Assembly (NCBI RefSeq): GCF_900110705.1
Contig: NZ_FOEJ01000005.1
Coordinates: 1-64,000 of the forward strand
DNA: 64,000 nucleotides
DNA from: Loktanella sp. DSM 29012
Lineage (GTDB): Bacteria > Pseudomonadota > Alphaproteobacteria > Rhodobacterales > Rhodobacteraceae
Direction of reading: 5' to 3'
The notes under the pieces are model-generated. The model saw only the letters and a list, made by a program, of their open reading frames with translations. It was not told where the DNA came from and did not search any database. Positions within the stretch are counted from its first letter, which is position 1. Each line of letters starts with the position of its first letter. Positions 36,529 to 46,095 of the stretch are shown here, in pieces. Made by a program: the position numbers and the translations under genes.

Positions 36529-37719
36529 TCACAATTCCAGAATGGCTTTGGCGATGATCGACCGCTGCACCTCGTTCGAGCCACCGTAGATCGACAGTTT
36601 GCGGTTGTTCAGATATTGCCGTGTGCGTGCCTGCGCATAGGCGGGACCGACGGGGTCGTTGTCGCCCTCAAGTGCTTCTGACACGTAGGGCATGGCATAG
36701 GGACCGACGGCCTGCATGGTCAGCGCGTTGATTTCCTGACGCACCTGCGTGCCCTTGATTTTCAACATCGAGCTTTCTGCACCCGGGGCCTGGCCTGCGG
36801 CGGCGGCACTGACAACGCGCAGATTGGTCGTCGCCATGGCCATCAGGTCGATCTGCACCTGTGCAATCCGCGCAGCAAACAGCGGGTTCTTGATCAAGGG
36901 CTGACCGCCGGATTGTTCAGCCCGTGCGATCCGTTTCAGCTGTTCCAGCCCGGCGCTGGCAAATCCGACACCCGCGATGTTGGTACGTTCATGCGTCAGC
37001 AGATATTTGGCATAGGTCCAGCCCTTGTTTTCCGCACCGACCAGATTGGCGGCAGGCACGCGAACGTTGTCGAAAAACACCTCGTTCACCTCGGCTCCGC
37101 CGTCGATCAGCACGATGGGCCGCACGGTGATGCCGGGGCTGTTCATGTCGATCAGCAAAAAGGAAATGCCTTCTTGCCGCTTGCCTTCGTTGCTGGTGCG
37201 CACGAGGCAGAAAATCATGTTTGCGTGCTGGCCCAGCGTGGTCCAAGTTTTCTGACCATTGACGATGTAATCATCGCCGTCACGCACCGCAGTGGTCCGC
37301 ACCGCAGCCAGATCAGACCCGGCCCCCGGTTCGGAATAACCCTGACACCACCAGTCGTCGCCGTTCAGAATACGCGGCAGCCAGTATGATTTCTGATCCT
37401 CTGACCCGAATGCCATCAACACCGGCCCCAACATCGCAAGCCCGAACGGCACGATGCGCGGCGCGTGCGCCTTGGTCATTTCATCCTCGAAGATGTGGCG
37501 CTGCACCGCGTCCCAGCCGGTGCCGCCGTGTTCAACCGGCCAGTTGCCCGCCAGCCAGCCCCGCGCGTTCAGGATCGCGTGCCATTCCTCGTGGTCGGCT
37601 TTGGTCAAGGACTGGCCCTTGCGGACCTTGTCAGACAAACGGGTTGGCAGATGCTCGGCCAGAAAATCGCGAACCTCAGTCCGGAATGCCGTCTGGGCGT
37701 CGGTATAATGCAGATCCAT
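36529..37719 (-). CDS. acyl-CoA dehydrogenase, large-subunit type (PimC-like)
   Basis: 396 residues. FAD-binding CQGYSEPGAGSDLAAVRT and NGQKTWTT are clear. At the usual catalytic-Glu site the sequence is YGGSNEVQRSII, with Gly in place of Glu, as in many PimC/FadE-type large subunits that act in heteromers. It begins 11 nt after the thiolase stop and is followed by the small subunit, matching the pimC-pimD order of Rhodopseudomonas. Confidence 0.8.
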   Translation of the reverse strand: MDLHYTDAQTAFRTEVRDFLAEHLPTRLSDKVRKGQSLTKADHEEWHAILNARGWLAGNWPVEHGGTGWDAVQRHIFEDEMTKAHAPRIVPFGLAMLGPVLMAFGSEDQKSYWLPRILNGDDWWCQGYSEPGAGSDLAAVRTTAVRDGDDYIVNGQKTWTTLGQHANMIFCLVRTSNEGKRQEGISFLLIDMNSPGITVRPIVLIDGGAEVNEVFFDNVRVPAANLVGAENKGWTYAKYLLTHERTNIAGVGFASAGLEQLKRIARAEQSGGQPLIKNPLFAARIAQVQIDLMAMATTNLRVVSAAAAGQAPGAESSMLKIKGTQVRQEINALTMQAVGPYAMPYVSEALEGDNDPVGPAYAQARTRQYLNNRKLSIYGGSNEVQRSIIAKAILEL

Positions 37720-37730
37720 GACGGTCCCCC

Positions 37731-38912
37731 TTAGTAGATTTCAAACAGGCCAGCGGCCCCTTGGCCACCGCCGATACACATGGTGACAACGCCAAGTTTG
37801 GCACCCCGGCGGCGGCCCTCGATCAACAGATGACCGGTCATGCGCGCGCCTGTCATGCCGAACGGATGACCCAGCGCGATTGACCCACCGTTCACGTTCA
37901 GACGGTCGTTGTCGATGCCCAGCACATCGCGGCAATAGATCAGCTGACTGGCAAAGGCCTCGTTCAGCTCCCACAGATCAATGTCGGCAACGGTCAGGCC
38001 CGCGCGTTCCAGCAGGCGCGGCACCGCATAGATCGGACCAATGCCCATCTCGTCGGGTTCGCAGCCCGCTACGGCAAAACCGCGAAACGCACCCAGCGGC
38101 GCAAGCCCCGCACGGCTGGCCGCACCCGCATCCATCATCACCAACGCCGCCGCCCCGTCAGACAGCTGCGAGGCGTTCCCGGCGGTAATGAACTGATCGT
38201 CGCCCCGCACGGGCGACAGGCCTTGCAGTCCTTCCAGCGTTGTGGTCGGGCGGTTGCATTCGTCCTTGGCGATCGTCACCTCACGTGCGGATGTTTCACC
38301 GGTCGCCTTGTCCGTCACCTGCATCGTCACGGTGATCGGCACGATTTCATCGTCGAACAGTCCTGCATCCTGCGCGGCCGCCGTGCGCTGCTGACTTTGC
38401 AGGCCCAGCGCATCCTGATCGGCGCGGCTGATGCCATAGCGGGACGCCACGATATCGGCGGTTTCGACCATCGGCATATAGAGGTCGGGTTTGTTGTCCA
38501 AGATCCAGGCGTCGCGCGAATGGCGCGCGGGCGGCTGCACCATCGAAATGCTTTCGACCCCGCCGACCAGCACGGCCTGCGCGCCTTCCCGGGCGATCAT
38601 GTGACCGCCCATCGCGATGGCCTGCAAGCCGCTGGCACAGAACCGATTGACCGTGGTGCCTGCAATACTGACGGGCAGTCCCGCGCGGATCACGGCCTGA
38701 CGGGCGATATTGCCGCCCGTGACATATTCCGGATAGCCGGTCCCCCAGATGCTGTCCTCGATCAGCGCAGGATCAATCCCCGCCCTGTCGACGGCGTGGC
38801 GCGCGACATGACCGGTCAGCGTCGCCCCGTGGGTCATGTTGAACGCACCGCGCCCGGCCTTGCCGATGGCGGTGCGGGCGACGGAAACGATGACGGGCAA
38901 TGACATGGGCAA
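37731..38912 (-). CDS. acetyl-CoA C-acyltransferase (thiolase)
   Basis: 393 residues, possibly 391 from the second Met. Catalytic Cys in [11 protein letters not shown] (~residue 91), His in [12 protein letters not shown], and second Cys in [12 protein letters not shown], all as in degradative thiolases. It performs the last step of beta-oxidation, releasing acetyl-CoA. It is 3 nt downstream of the fadB-type gene and corresponds in position to pimB. Confidence 0.88.
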   Translation of the reverse strand: MPMSLPVIVSVARTAIGKAGRGAFNMTHGATLTGHVARHAVDRAGIDPALIEDSIWGTGYPEYVTGGNIARQAVIRAGLPVSIAGTTVNRFCASGLQAIAMGGHMIAREGAQAVLVGGVESISMVQPPARHSRDAWILDNKPDLYMPMVETADIVASRYGISRADQDALGLQSQQRTAAAQDAGLFDDEIVPITVTMQVTDKATGETSAREVTIAKDECNRPTTTLEGLQGLSPVRGDDQFITAGNASQLSDGAAALVMMDAGAASRAGLAPLGAFRGFAVAGCEPDEMGIGPIYAVPRLLERAGLTVADIDLWELNEAFASQLIYCRDVLGIDNDRLNVNGGSIALGHPFGMTGARMTGHLLIEGRRRGAKLGVVTMCIGGGQGAAGLFEIY

Positions 38913-38915
38913 TCC

Positions 38916-41003
38916 TCAGGTATTCAGGCTGGCAAAGGTCTGGCCGTCCTGAACAAGACGTTCCAGCAATGGGGCGGGTTTCCAGAAATGATCGTCCAGA
39001 ACCGCAAAATCGCGGATATCCGACAAGATGACGTCCAGCCCAACGGTATCGGCATGGTGCAAGGGCCCACCACGGAAACGGGGAAAACCATAACCGGACA
39101 AAAACACCACATCCACGTCAGAGGGGCGTTGGGCGATGCCTTCGTCCACCACGCGGGCAGCCTCGTTCACCATGGCCGCCATGGTGCGGCGCACGATCTG
39201 TTCGGCGGTAAACTCGCGCGGTTTCAGGCGCAGGCTATCACGCACATCACGGATGATCGGTGGCACATCATCATTGGGCCGGCCCTTGGGCGTCGCATCG
39301 TCGTAAATGTAATATCCACGTCCGGTTTTCTGCCCCAGCCAGCCTGCGTGATACAGCGCATCCGCAAATAGCGGCGCGCGGTCACGGGGATGGGCCTGCG
39401 CCGCCTTGCGCTGGCGGGTCATGTAGCCAATGTCGAGGCCCGCCAGATCACCGACCTGATACGGTCCCATCGCGAAACCGAATTCCACCAGCGCGCGGTC
39501 GATCGCATATGGGCTGGCCCCGTCAAGGACCATGTGATCCACCGCCGTGCGGTAGTGCGACAAGATCCGGTTGCCGATGAACCCGTCGCAAACACCTGCG
39601 CGCACGCCGACCTTGCCCAACGTTTTTGCCAGTTGGAACGCCGTAGCCGTCACATCGACCGCCGTTTCATCTGCCATGACGATTTCCAGCAGCTTCATCA
39701 CATGCGCAGGTGAAAAGAAATGCAGCCCGATCACATCCGCCGGGCGATTTGTGGCCTGGGCGATCAGGTTCACGTCCAGATAGGACGTGTTGGTGGCAAG
39801 GACCGCGCCCGGTTTGCAGACACGGTCGAGGTTGCGGAAAACCTCGGCCTTGACGGCCATGTCCTCGAACACGGCCTCGACCACCAGATCGGCCTCTGAC
39901 AACGCGGCGTAATCCGTTGCTGTGGCCAGCGCGTCCGACAGAATCACATCACGCCTTGCCTCGGTCAGCTTGCCACGTTTCACGGCGCTGGACAGGTTGC
40001 GGGTGATGGTGTCGCGGGCGCGTGCAGCACTGGCCGCGTCACGTTCCACAAGGGTGACGTGCAGCCCTGACAACACCATCGCCGTGGCGATCCCTGCCCC
40101 CATCGTGCCGCCGCCGACAACACCGGCACGGGTCACGGGACGTGGGGCGATACCCTTGATCTGCGGGACCTTTGCCACTGAACGTTCCGCGAAAAATGCG
40201 TGCATCAGACCCGCGCGCTGCGGTGTTTTCAGCAATGACAGGAATGCCTTGCGTTCTGCCGCCAAGGCCTGCGCAAATGGCATCCTTCCGCCAGCCACAA
40301 CGGCATCCAGCACCGCCAGAGGTGCCACCTGACCGCGCGCCGACTGGGTCAGACGCTTGCGCCAGCCATCCACCAGATCGGCGTCGAACTGCGGAAACGG
40401 CATGTCACTGACACGGCGCGGACCGGCTCCGTCCTGCAAAAGCTTTGCCGCATAAGCCATTGCATCCGCGCGCAAATCGTCACCCGCCAAAGCATCCACA
40501 AACCCCATGTCCAGCGCCTGCGCGCCCGTCACGGGCCGACCAACCGTCATCAAGGTCAGCGCGTTTTCTGCGCCCACCAGCCGCGGCATGCGCTGCGTGC
40601 CACCGGCACCCGGCATGACACCCAGCGTGACCTCTGGCAGGCCCAGTTTCGCGCGCGCCGTGGCGATCCGGTAGTGCGCGCCCAGCGCGACCTCCAGCCC
40701 GCCGCCCAAGGCGGTGCCATGAATCGCGGCCACCACGGGTTTGGGGCTGTCCGCGATCCGGTTGATGACATCAGGCAGATAGGGTTCCACAGGCGGTTTG
40801 CCGAATTCGGTGATATCCGCGCCACCGATGAACAAACGGCCTGCACCGATAATGACGGCGGCATCTGCGCCGTCATCGGCGTCAAATCGCGTGATGGCGT
40901 CCCATAGACCCTGGCGCACCGCCTGCCCCAGCGCATTCACCGGCGGATTGTCGACAGTGAGAACCGCCACGCGGTCCTGCAGATCATAACTGACGTAGGT
41001 CAC
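38916..41003 (-). CDS. fused enoyl-CoA hydratase/3-hydroxyacyl-CoA dehydrogenase
   Basis: 695 residues. The N-terminal crotonase domain (~1-190) has GTALGGGLEVAL and VMPGAGGTQRMPRL. The NAD-dependent dehydrogenase domain begins at VVGGGTMGAGIATAM (~residue 295) and ends with two 3HCDH C-terminal domains. It hydrates trans-2-enoyl-CoA and oxidises the hydroxyacyl product. First gene of the operon, GTG start with GGAGGAGG just upstream. It equals PimF/FadB/FadJ-type proteins. An IclR-type palindrome lies 67-87 nt upstream. Confidence 0.9.
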   Translation of the reverse strand: MTYVSYDLQDRVAVLTVDNPPVNALGQAVRQGLWDAITRFDADDGADAAVIIGAGRLFIGGADITEFGKPPVEPYLPDVINRIADSPKPVVAAIHGTALGGGLEVALGAHYRIATARAKLGLPEVTLGVMPGAGGTQRMPRLVGAENALTLMTVGRPVTGAQALDMGFVDALAGDDLRADAMAYAAKLLQDGAGPRRVSDMPFPQFDADLVDGWRKRLTQSARGQVAPLAVLDAVVAGGRMPFAQALAAERKAFLSLLKTPQRAGLMHAFFAERSVAKVPQIKGIAPRPVTRAGVVGGGTMGAGIATAMVLSGLHVTLVERDAASAARARDTITRNLSSAVKRGKLTEARRDVILSDALATATDYAALSEADLVVEAVFEDMAVKAEVFRNLDRVCKPGAVLATNTSYLDVNLIAQATNRPADVIGLHFFSPAHVMKLLEIVMADETAVDVTATAFQLAKTLGKVGVRAGVCDGFIGNRILSHYRTAVDHMVLDGASPYAIDRALVEFGFAMGPYQVGDLAGLDIGYMTRQRKAAQAHPRDRAPLFADALYHAGWLGQKTGRGYYIYDDATPKGRPNDDVPPIIRDVRDSLRLKPREFTAEQIVRRTMAAMVNEAARVVDEGIAQRPSDVDVVFLSGYGFPRFRGGPLHHADTVGLDVILSDIRDFAVLDDHFWKPAPLLERLVQDGQTFASLNT

Positions 41004-41069
41004 GCGTGCCTCCTCCCGGTCCTCACACCCGGCATACCGCACTGGTCAAATATTTCAATATGCAAAATG

Positions 41070-41090
41070 TTATTCCGCTATGCGGAATAA
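41070..41090. promoter_or_regulatory. IclR-type operator upstream of the beta-oxidation operon
   Basis: A perfect palindrome with arms TTATTCCGC and GCGGAATAA around TAT. The TTCCGC/GCGGAA core is similar to IclR-family sites. It sits between the stop of the IclR gene and the start of the fadB-type gene. A near-copy (17 of 21 positions) lies ahead of the TRAP dctP gene at 44953-44973. Confidence 0.8.
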
Positions 41091-41091
41091 A

Positions 41092-41910
41092 TTACAGATC
41101 TCTTGATCCGATCGCCCCACCTTGCCCCATCATGCGTTCCAGATCGCGCACGGTGCCAGCCAGCTTGGGCCCCACCTCGTCGCGCATCCGTGCCACGCTC
41201 AGCGCGGCGGGCATGGCACCACAGGTGAAGACAACCGGTTCCCCCAGTTCACGCGCATGAAACGGCACGGCCACGGCGTGGATGTTGGCCGCGAAATAGC
41301 TGTCGGGATCGGTGATCACGTAGCCCTGGGTCATCAATTGGTTCTGGGCATCGGCCCGGTCGGTCTGCGCCTGCTGGACCGTCAGCCCCTTGTCGCCCAC
41401 GGCCTCTTGCAAGGTCGCGACAAAGGCATCATCGCCAAGTGCACCGAACATCGCGTGCCCCGACGACGACCCGTGGAACGGCAGACGGTGCCCCACCTCA
41501 AGCCAGAGCGAGGCGACATTGCGCGGACGCCATGTTTTGACGATCAGCATGCGCCCCGCATCCCGCACCAGCAGCAGCGACAAGGTGCCTGTGTCATCCG
41601 CCAGCCGCTGCATCAGTGGCCCCGACAGGTCCACAAAGGACAGCGACGCGCTGGCCATGTTGCCCAGCGCCAGCAAGGCGGGACCGGGACGGTAGCGGTC
41701 ATGGCGCCGCGCGTGGGTCAGGTAACCCAGCGACTGCAACGTGAATGTCAGGCGCGACACCGTCGATTTCGGCAGCCCGGTCCGGTCTGCGATTTCAGCG
41801 TTGCCCAACCCGTCGTCCGATGGCCGGAAGGCCCGTAAAACACTCAGCCCCCGCGCGAGGGTCGTGGCAAAGCGCCGGTCCTTTTCCAGATCACCGTCCA
41901 TCCGGGTCAC
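41092..41910 (-). CDS. IclR-family transcriptional regulator
   Basis: 272 residues. The N-terminal winged HTH (NAEIADRTGLPKSTVSRLTF, ~residues 38-57) is followed by a GAF-like effector domain ending in ARMRDEVGPKLAGTVRDLER. It lies between the TRAP transporter genes and the beta-oxidation operon, all on the same strand. The two matching palindromes flanking this block make it the probable regulator of both, with a dicarboxylate or its CoA ester as likely effector (inference). Confidence 0.88.
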   Translation of the reverse strand: MTRMDGDLEKDRRFATTLARGLSVLRAFRPSDDGLGNAEIADRTGLPKSTVSRLTFTLQSLGYLTHARRHDRYRPGPALLALGNMASASLSFVDLSGPLMQRLADDTGTLSLLLVRDAGRMLIVKTWRPRNVASLWLEVGHRLPFHGSSSGHAMFGALGDDAFVATLQEAVGDKGLTVQQAQTDRADAQNQLMTQGYVITDPDSYFAANIHAVAVPFHARELGEPVVFTCGAMPAALSVARMRDEVGPKLAGTVRDLERMMGQGGAIGSRDL

Positions 41911-41934
41911 TCCTGTTCGTTATGTCCCGACAAG

Positions 41935-43275
41935 CTATAGCGAATTCGGAATCAAAAGCGAAATGATCGGAAAGGACATGATGAGGATCAGCACCAGCAC
42001 ATCGATCGCCAGGAACCGCGTGATCCCCGAAAAGATGCGGTCGATTGGCACGGCCTTGCCGACCACGTTGCTGATGACGAACACGTTCAGGCCCACAGGC
42101 GGTGTGATCAGGCCGATTTCCAGCAGCTTGATCACGACGACGCCGAACCAGATCAGGTTGAAACCATAGCTTTCGACCAGCGGCACCATCAGGGGCAGAG
42201 TCAGCACCATGATCCCGATGGGATCAAGGAACATCCCCAACACAAGGTAGATCAGCGCGATTGCGGCCAGCAGCACGACGGGCGACAGTTGTGCATCGCT
42301 GACACCATTGACGATCACCGGAGCCACGCCGGTCAGCGCGATGAAGGCCACGAAAATCTTGGCCGAGGCGGCGATCAGGAAAATGGCAGAGGTCTGGATG
42401 CAGGTTTCCCGCAGGCTTTCCCACAGGTCGGTCAGCGTCAGCTTGCGCTGTGCGAAACCGATCAGGATGGCAGCCGCCACGCAAATCGCCGCAGCCTCGG
42501 TCGCGGTGAAAAACCAGCCGTAGATCCCACCGACGATCAGGCCGAACAGCGCCAGTGCGGGCCATGCGCCGACGGCCGCTAGCCACTTGTCGCGCCCGGT
42601 GATCACGCCTGTGAACGCCGGTGCCGCACCCGGCTTGCGTTTTACCCAGATAAAGATCGTCAGCAGAAAGCCCAGCAACGACAGAATGCCCGGCAGGATA
42701 CCGGCCAAAAACAGTGAAGAGATCGAGGTTTCGGTAAAAATCCCGTAGATGATGAACAGCACCGACGGCGGGATCAGCGACCCCAGCGTACCGCCAGCGG
42801 CCACCGATGCGGTGGCAAGGCTCTTGTCATAGCCCATGCGCAGCATCTCGGGCGAACAGATGCGGCCCATCGTGGATGCACAGGCGATCGATGACCCCGT
42901 GATCGCGGAAAACCCGCCGCAGCCCACGACTGACGCCATTGCGACCCCCCCCGGCACGCGTGCCAGCCAGACCCGTGCTGCGTCGTAGATGCGCGTCGTG
43001 ATATCGGCGCGATAGGCGATATGACCCAACGCGATGAACAGCGGGATCATCGACAGATCATAGGAATGGATGAGGTCGAACGAATTTGAAAACACCAGCG
43101 AGGTGGTTGGCCTGACCGCACGATCCGGCGTGAACGCCCCCGTCCGCGTGGCAAAGATGACGAACGTGCCGATCGTTCCGATGGCCGCCAGTGCGAATGC
43201 GATCGGCACCCGGATGGCCAGCAGGCCAATCACTGCGGCAAAGGCACAGATACCGATGATGGATCCATCGATCAT
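41935..43275 (-). CDS. dctM: TRAP transporter large permease (DctM)
   Basis: 446 residues, about 12 membrane segments. Family landmarks: RVPIAFALAAIG, PLFIALGHIAYRADI, GCGGFSAITGSSIACASTMGRI, LGSLIPPSVLFIIYGI and GMFLDPIGIMVLTLPLMVP. Start ATG 43275 overlaps the dctQ stop by 4 nt; the open frame extending to 43767 is out-of-frame dctQ sequence and is rejected. It is the Na+-coupled transmembrane subunit of a carboxylate importer. Confidence 0.92.
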   Translation of the reverse strand: MIDGSIIGICAFAAVIGLLAIRVPIAFALAAIGTIGTFVIFATRTGAFTPDRAVRPTTSLVFSNSFDLIHSYDLSMIPLFIALGHIAYRADITTRIYDAARVWLARVPGGVAMASVVGCGGFSAITGSSIACASTMGRICSPEMLRMGYDKSLATASVAAGGTLGSLIPPSVLFIIYGIFTETSISSLFLAGILPGILSLLGFLLTIFIWVKRKPGAAPAFTGVITGRDKWLAAVGAWPALALFGLIVGGIYGWFFTATEAAAICVAAAILIGFAQRKLTLTDLWESLRETCIQTSAIFLIAASAKIFVAFIALTGVAPVIVNGVSDAQLSPVVLLAAIALIYLVLGMFLDPIGIMVLTLPLMVPLVESYGFNLIWFGVVVIKLLEIGLITPPVGLNVFVISNVVGKAVPIDRIFSGITRFLAIDVLVLILIMSFPIISLLIPNSL

Positions 43276-43805
43276 GACTTGTCCCCGTCTTCGGTAAAGC
43301 TGGCGGTGGTGGTTTGGGACATCTGCGGAACACCACCGCTGCGCAGGGTGCGGATATCCCCGATGACCAGCAACAACAGGCGCAGCCAGCAAAAAGACAT
43401 GCCGATCAGGAACAGCACCCGCCCTGGCCATTTCGGCAGGTTCAGCTGTCCGAAATAATACGATCCACCCGTGATCGCATGCGCGGCCTCGTTCCAGCCC
43501 GCATAGAGCAGCGGAGACAGGGCCAGCAGCCCCATCACGCCACCAACGACAACCAGCCAGCCCTGGGTGCGCAGTGGCATCCGGTTGGACAGAAACTCTA
43601 CGACGATATGCGCCCGGGCCGTCGTAGCAGCGGCCAGCGGCAGCACGATGGCCATGACCATCAATTCGCGCACCATGACGATGGTGTCGGGAATACCCCC
43701 ATTGACCGTCACGCGCAGCGCCACGCTGATCGTGATCAGCGCACCCAGCGCCACCACGGCGCAGCACGCCAGATCAAGCAGCAGCCGTTCGATGCGATGC
43801 AGCAT
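43272..43805 (-). CDS. dctQ: TRAP transporter small permease (DctQ)
   Basis: 177 residues with four membrane segments, the usual DctQ topology, and the motif REL followed by ARAHIVVEFL typical of the family. It forms a complex with DctM. It is separated from dctP by a 68-nt gap that contains a hairpin with a U-rich tail. Confidence 0.9.
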   Translation of the reverse strand: MLHRIERLLLDLACCAVVALGALITISVALRVTVNGGIPDTIVMVRELMVMAIVLPLAAATTARAHIVVEFLSNRMPLRTQGWLVVVGGVMGLLALSPLLYAGWNEAAHAITGGSYYFGQLNLPKWPGRVLFLIGMSFCWLRLLLLVIGDIRTLRSGGVPQMSQTTTASFTEDGDKS

Positions 43806-43834
43806 CTGTTGTCCTCAAACTGTCAGAAAAGAAG

Positions 43835-43866
43835 CGGCCCGCGATGCCTGTCTGCACCGCAGGCCG
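43835..43866 (-). terminator. attenuator-like hairpin between dctP and dctQ
   Basis: CGGCCTGCG pairs with CGCGGGCCG (one G-U), with extra TGC/GCA pairing inside the loop, followed on the coding strand by CTTCTTTTC. It lies 7 nt after the dctP stop. It probably reduces read-through into dctQM. Confidence 0.65.
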
Positions 43867-43873
43867 GCTGGTT

Positions 43874-44917
43874 TCAGCGATCCCAGGGGTAGCCTTGGGC
43901 GTCGCGCTCTGCCGTGAATTCGGCCAGCAGCGTGCGATAGCGATCCAGCATGCCCGCGCCGTCCAGACCTGCGGCATTGGCCTGTTCGATCCATGTATCG
44001 ATATAGGGCGCGCCACGCGCCACCAGCTTGTCGCGTTCCGCCGCATCCAGGGTGATCACCTCGACACCGGCCTCTTGCATGGTCTGCACTGCGGCGTCGT
44101 TGTCAGCATTGATCAGCCGACCCAGCGTATCGGCCATGCCGACACCCGCATCATTTAACGCTTGCTGGTGTTCCGTGCTCAGCGCGTCATAGGCGAACTT
44201 GTTCATAAAGATGCCCAGCGCACCGACCTGACCCCAGTCCATCAGCGTGTAGCTGGTCATGACCTCCTGCTGCTTCAGCGCGGCCACGGCGTAGGAATAC
44301 CCCTGAGAGCAATCCAGCAACCCGGTGTCCAGCCCCTGATAGGCGTCATAGATCGACATGGCGACCATGTTGGCCCCCAGATCGTTGAAAACCTTGCCGT
44401 AGGCACCGACCCCACGCACCTTCAGACCTTCGATGTCTTCAGCTGTCCGTATGGCCGTGTCCTTGCAACCGATATTGACGGCGGATGTCGTGAATGTGCC
44501 CAGATAGACCAGATCCTGATCGGCCAGATTGGCGGCAATAGAAGGATCGGTGCGCATCAGCGCATCCGTCGCACGCATCCCGACCCAGGCATCGGCGTTC
44601 TGCAACGGCAGATCTGCAATGCCATAGGCCACCATTTCCTGCGGGAAATAGACGCCGATGATCGTGCCAAGGTCAGCCACACCGTCACTGACCCCCTGCA
44701 ATGCCGCATCGGCCTTGAACAAGGCACCGCCCCATTGAATGTCAATTTGCAGATCGCCGTTCGTGCGGGCCGTCACGTCATCCGCGAACGCCTGCGTCGC
44801 GACGGCGCGCGCACCCCGGTTCGGACCCGCCTCACCCAAGATCAGCGTGGTCTGCGCGGCTACCGATGTTGCCATCAAACCCAGCGATACCGCCGCCGCT
44901 GCCAAAGTCCTCGTCAT
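43874..44917 (-). CDS. dctP: TRAP transporter periplasmic binding protein (DctP)
   Basis: 347 residues. The signal peptide ends at SVAAQT (~residue 21). DctP fold: LQIDIQWGGALFKADAALQGVSDGVADLG, GLKVRGVGAYGKVFNDLGANMVAM. The Arg in LKVRG is the family carboxylate-binding residue. It delivers an organic acid to DctQM. The neighbouring dicarboxylate degradation genes point to a dicarboxylate ligand (inference). Start ATG 44917 has GGAGGAGCG upstream, and the IclR-type palindrome is 36-56 nt upstream. Confidence 0.9.
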   Translation of the reverse strand: MTRTLAAAAVSLGLMATSVAAQTTLILGEAGPNRGARAVATQAFADDVTARTNGDLQIDIQWGGALFKADAALQGVSDGVADLGTIIGVYFPQEMVAYGIADLPLQNADAWVGMRATDALMRTDPSIAANLADQDLVYLGTFTTSAVNIGCKDTAIRTAEDIEGLKVRGVGAYGKVFNDLGANMVAMSIYDAYQGLDTGLLDCSQGYSYAVAALKQQEVMTSYTLMDWGQVGALGIFMNKFAYDALSTEHQQALNDAGVGMADTLGRLINADNDAAVQTMQEAGVEVITLDAAERDKLVARGAPYIDTWIEQANAAGLDGAGMLDRYRTLLAEFTAERDAQGYPWDR

Positions 44918-44952
44918 CGTCGCTCCTCCCAGAACTTCCAATAAGTAGAATG

Positions 44953-44973
44953 ATATTCCACTATACGGAATTA
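44953..44973. promoter_or_regulatory. IclR-type operator upstream of dctP
   Basis: TATTCCA-CTAT-ACGGAAT: an imperfect palindrome that matches the 41070-41090 operator at 17 of 21 positions, with a symmetrical G-to-A change in each arm. Its closeness to the dctP start suits repression by IclR. Confidence 0.75.
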
Positions 44974-45082
44974 AGATTCGGAGCAAGCCAGCATTCACAC
45001 GCGTCAGTGCCGCCCTGCGACATGCGCGAAATGCCACCAACCACGACAGGCGGCGGCCGGATGCTCACGGTAAAACGGGGCG

Positions 45083-45877
45083 TCAGACCGACGTGGTGTC
45101 CAGTGTGTCCGGCAGACAGACCTGAACCTGCGTGCCCCAGTCCGTGCATCGCGCCGCGAGGCCGGGCGGAACAGGTGCATCCGTCACGAATACATCGATC
45201 CCCGACAACGATCCGATCTGTGCGGGGGCCTTGCGTTTGAACTTGGTATGGTCAGCCAGCAGGATCTTGCGTCGGGACTGGCCCAGAATCGTCTGACTGA
45301 CGCCGACCTCACGCAGGTCGAAATCCAGAATATCACCATCATGATCGACTGCCGAACACCCGATGACGCCAAAGTCGAATTTGAATTTCCGGATCGCGGC
45401 AGTGGTGATGTCACCTGTCAGCCCGCCATCCGACTGGCGCAACGCACCGCCGGTCACCACGACTTCGCAGTCGGGATTGCGTGCGAGGATGTTGGCCACG
45501 TTCATGTTGTTGGTGACGACCAGCAGGTTGCGATGATGCAACAACTCGTTTGCGACCGCCTCGGTGCTGGTGCCAATGTTGAGAAAGATCGCGCAATCCT
45601 CGGGGATCATGGCCGCACAGGCACGCGCCATCGCGGTCTTGCCTTCGGCATTCAGGCGGCGACGTTCCTCATAGGCGATGTTGATCGTGCCCGATGGCAG
45701 CACCGCGCCGCCGTGGACCCGTTCCAGTTTGCCCGCGTCGGCCAGATCGCTGAGGTCCCGCCGGATCGTCTGCAATGTGACACCCAGATGATCCGCCAGG
45801 TGTTCAACCGTCACCTTGCCGTCGCGTCGCGCAATTTCGAGGATTTCAGGGTGTCTGATGCTTTGCGACATGAACAT
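45083..45877 (-). CDS. glpR: DeoR-family repressor, GlpR-like
   Basis: 264 residues. N-terminal DeoR HTH (KVTVEHLADHLGVTLQTIRRDL, residues ~21-42) and C-terminal sugar-phosphate sensor domain (NIGTSTEAVANELL, VVTGGALR, DFGVIGCSAVD, LADHTKFKR). It is divergent from glpD and the glp transporter and probably represses them until glycerol-3-phosphate binds. Start at 45877 or the second Met at 45871. Confidence 0.9.
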   Translation of the reverse strand: MFMSQSIRHPEILEIARRDGKVTVEHLADHLGVTLQTIRRDLSDLADAGKLERVHGGAVLPSGTINIAYEERRRLNAEGKTAMARACAAMIPEDCAIFLNIGTSTEAVANELLHHRNLLVVTNNMNVANILARNPDCEVVVTGGALRQSDGGLTGDITTAAIRKFKFDFGVIGCSAVDHDGDILDFDLREVGVSQTILGQSRRKILLADHTKFKRKAPAQIGSLSGIDVFVTDAPVPPGLAARCTDWGTQVQVCLPDTLDTTSV

Positions 45878-46095
45878 GATCCAATGGCTTTTCTTGCAAT
45901 ATGACAGTGAAAACGAACATCGCCCATCCCATACCACACAGCTGATCGCAGAAAATTCGGTGAATCGCGCGAAATCCACCCCAAAACTCGCATTTTCCGC
46001 GCGTATTCCCACAAAAACGAAAATAACCGAAAAAATACCTTTTCTTTTCTGAACGCCGTTGCAATGGTGTCGTCACGAATTTGGGGGGATTCACT
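45878..46095. promoter_or_regulatory. divergent glpR/glpD control region
   Basis: 218 nt, AT-rich relative to its surroundings. AAAACGAACAT (45910-45920) and AAAACGAAAAT (46014-46024), plus AACCGAAAAAAT next to the second, form a repeated CGAA-type half-site. E. coli GlpR operators also carry CGAACAT half-sites, so these are candidate GlpR sites. No confident -35/-10 was assigned. Confidence 0.45.

Noticed and set aside
43276-43767. Extended N-terminus for the TRAP large permease
   Set aside because: It is out-of-frame dctQ sequence; the ATG at 43275 gives the normal length and a 4-nt overlap.
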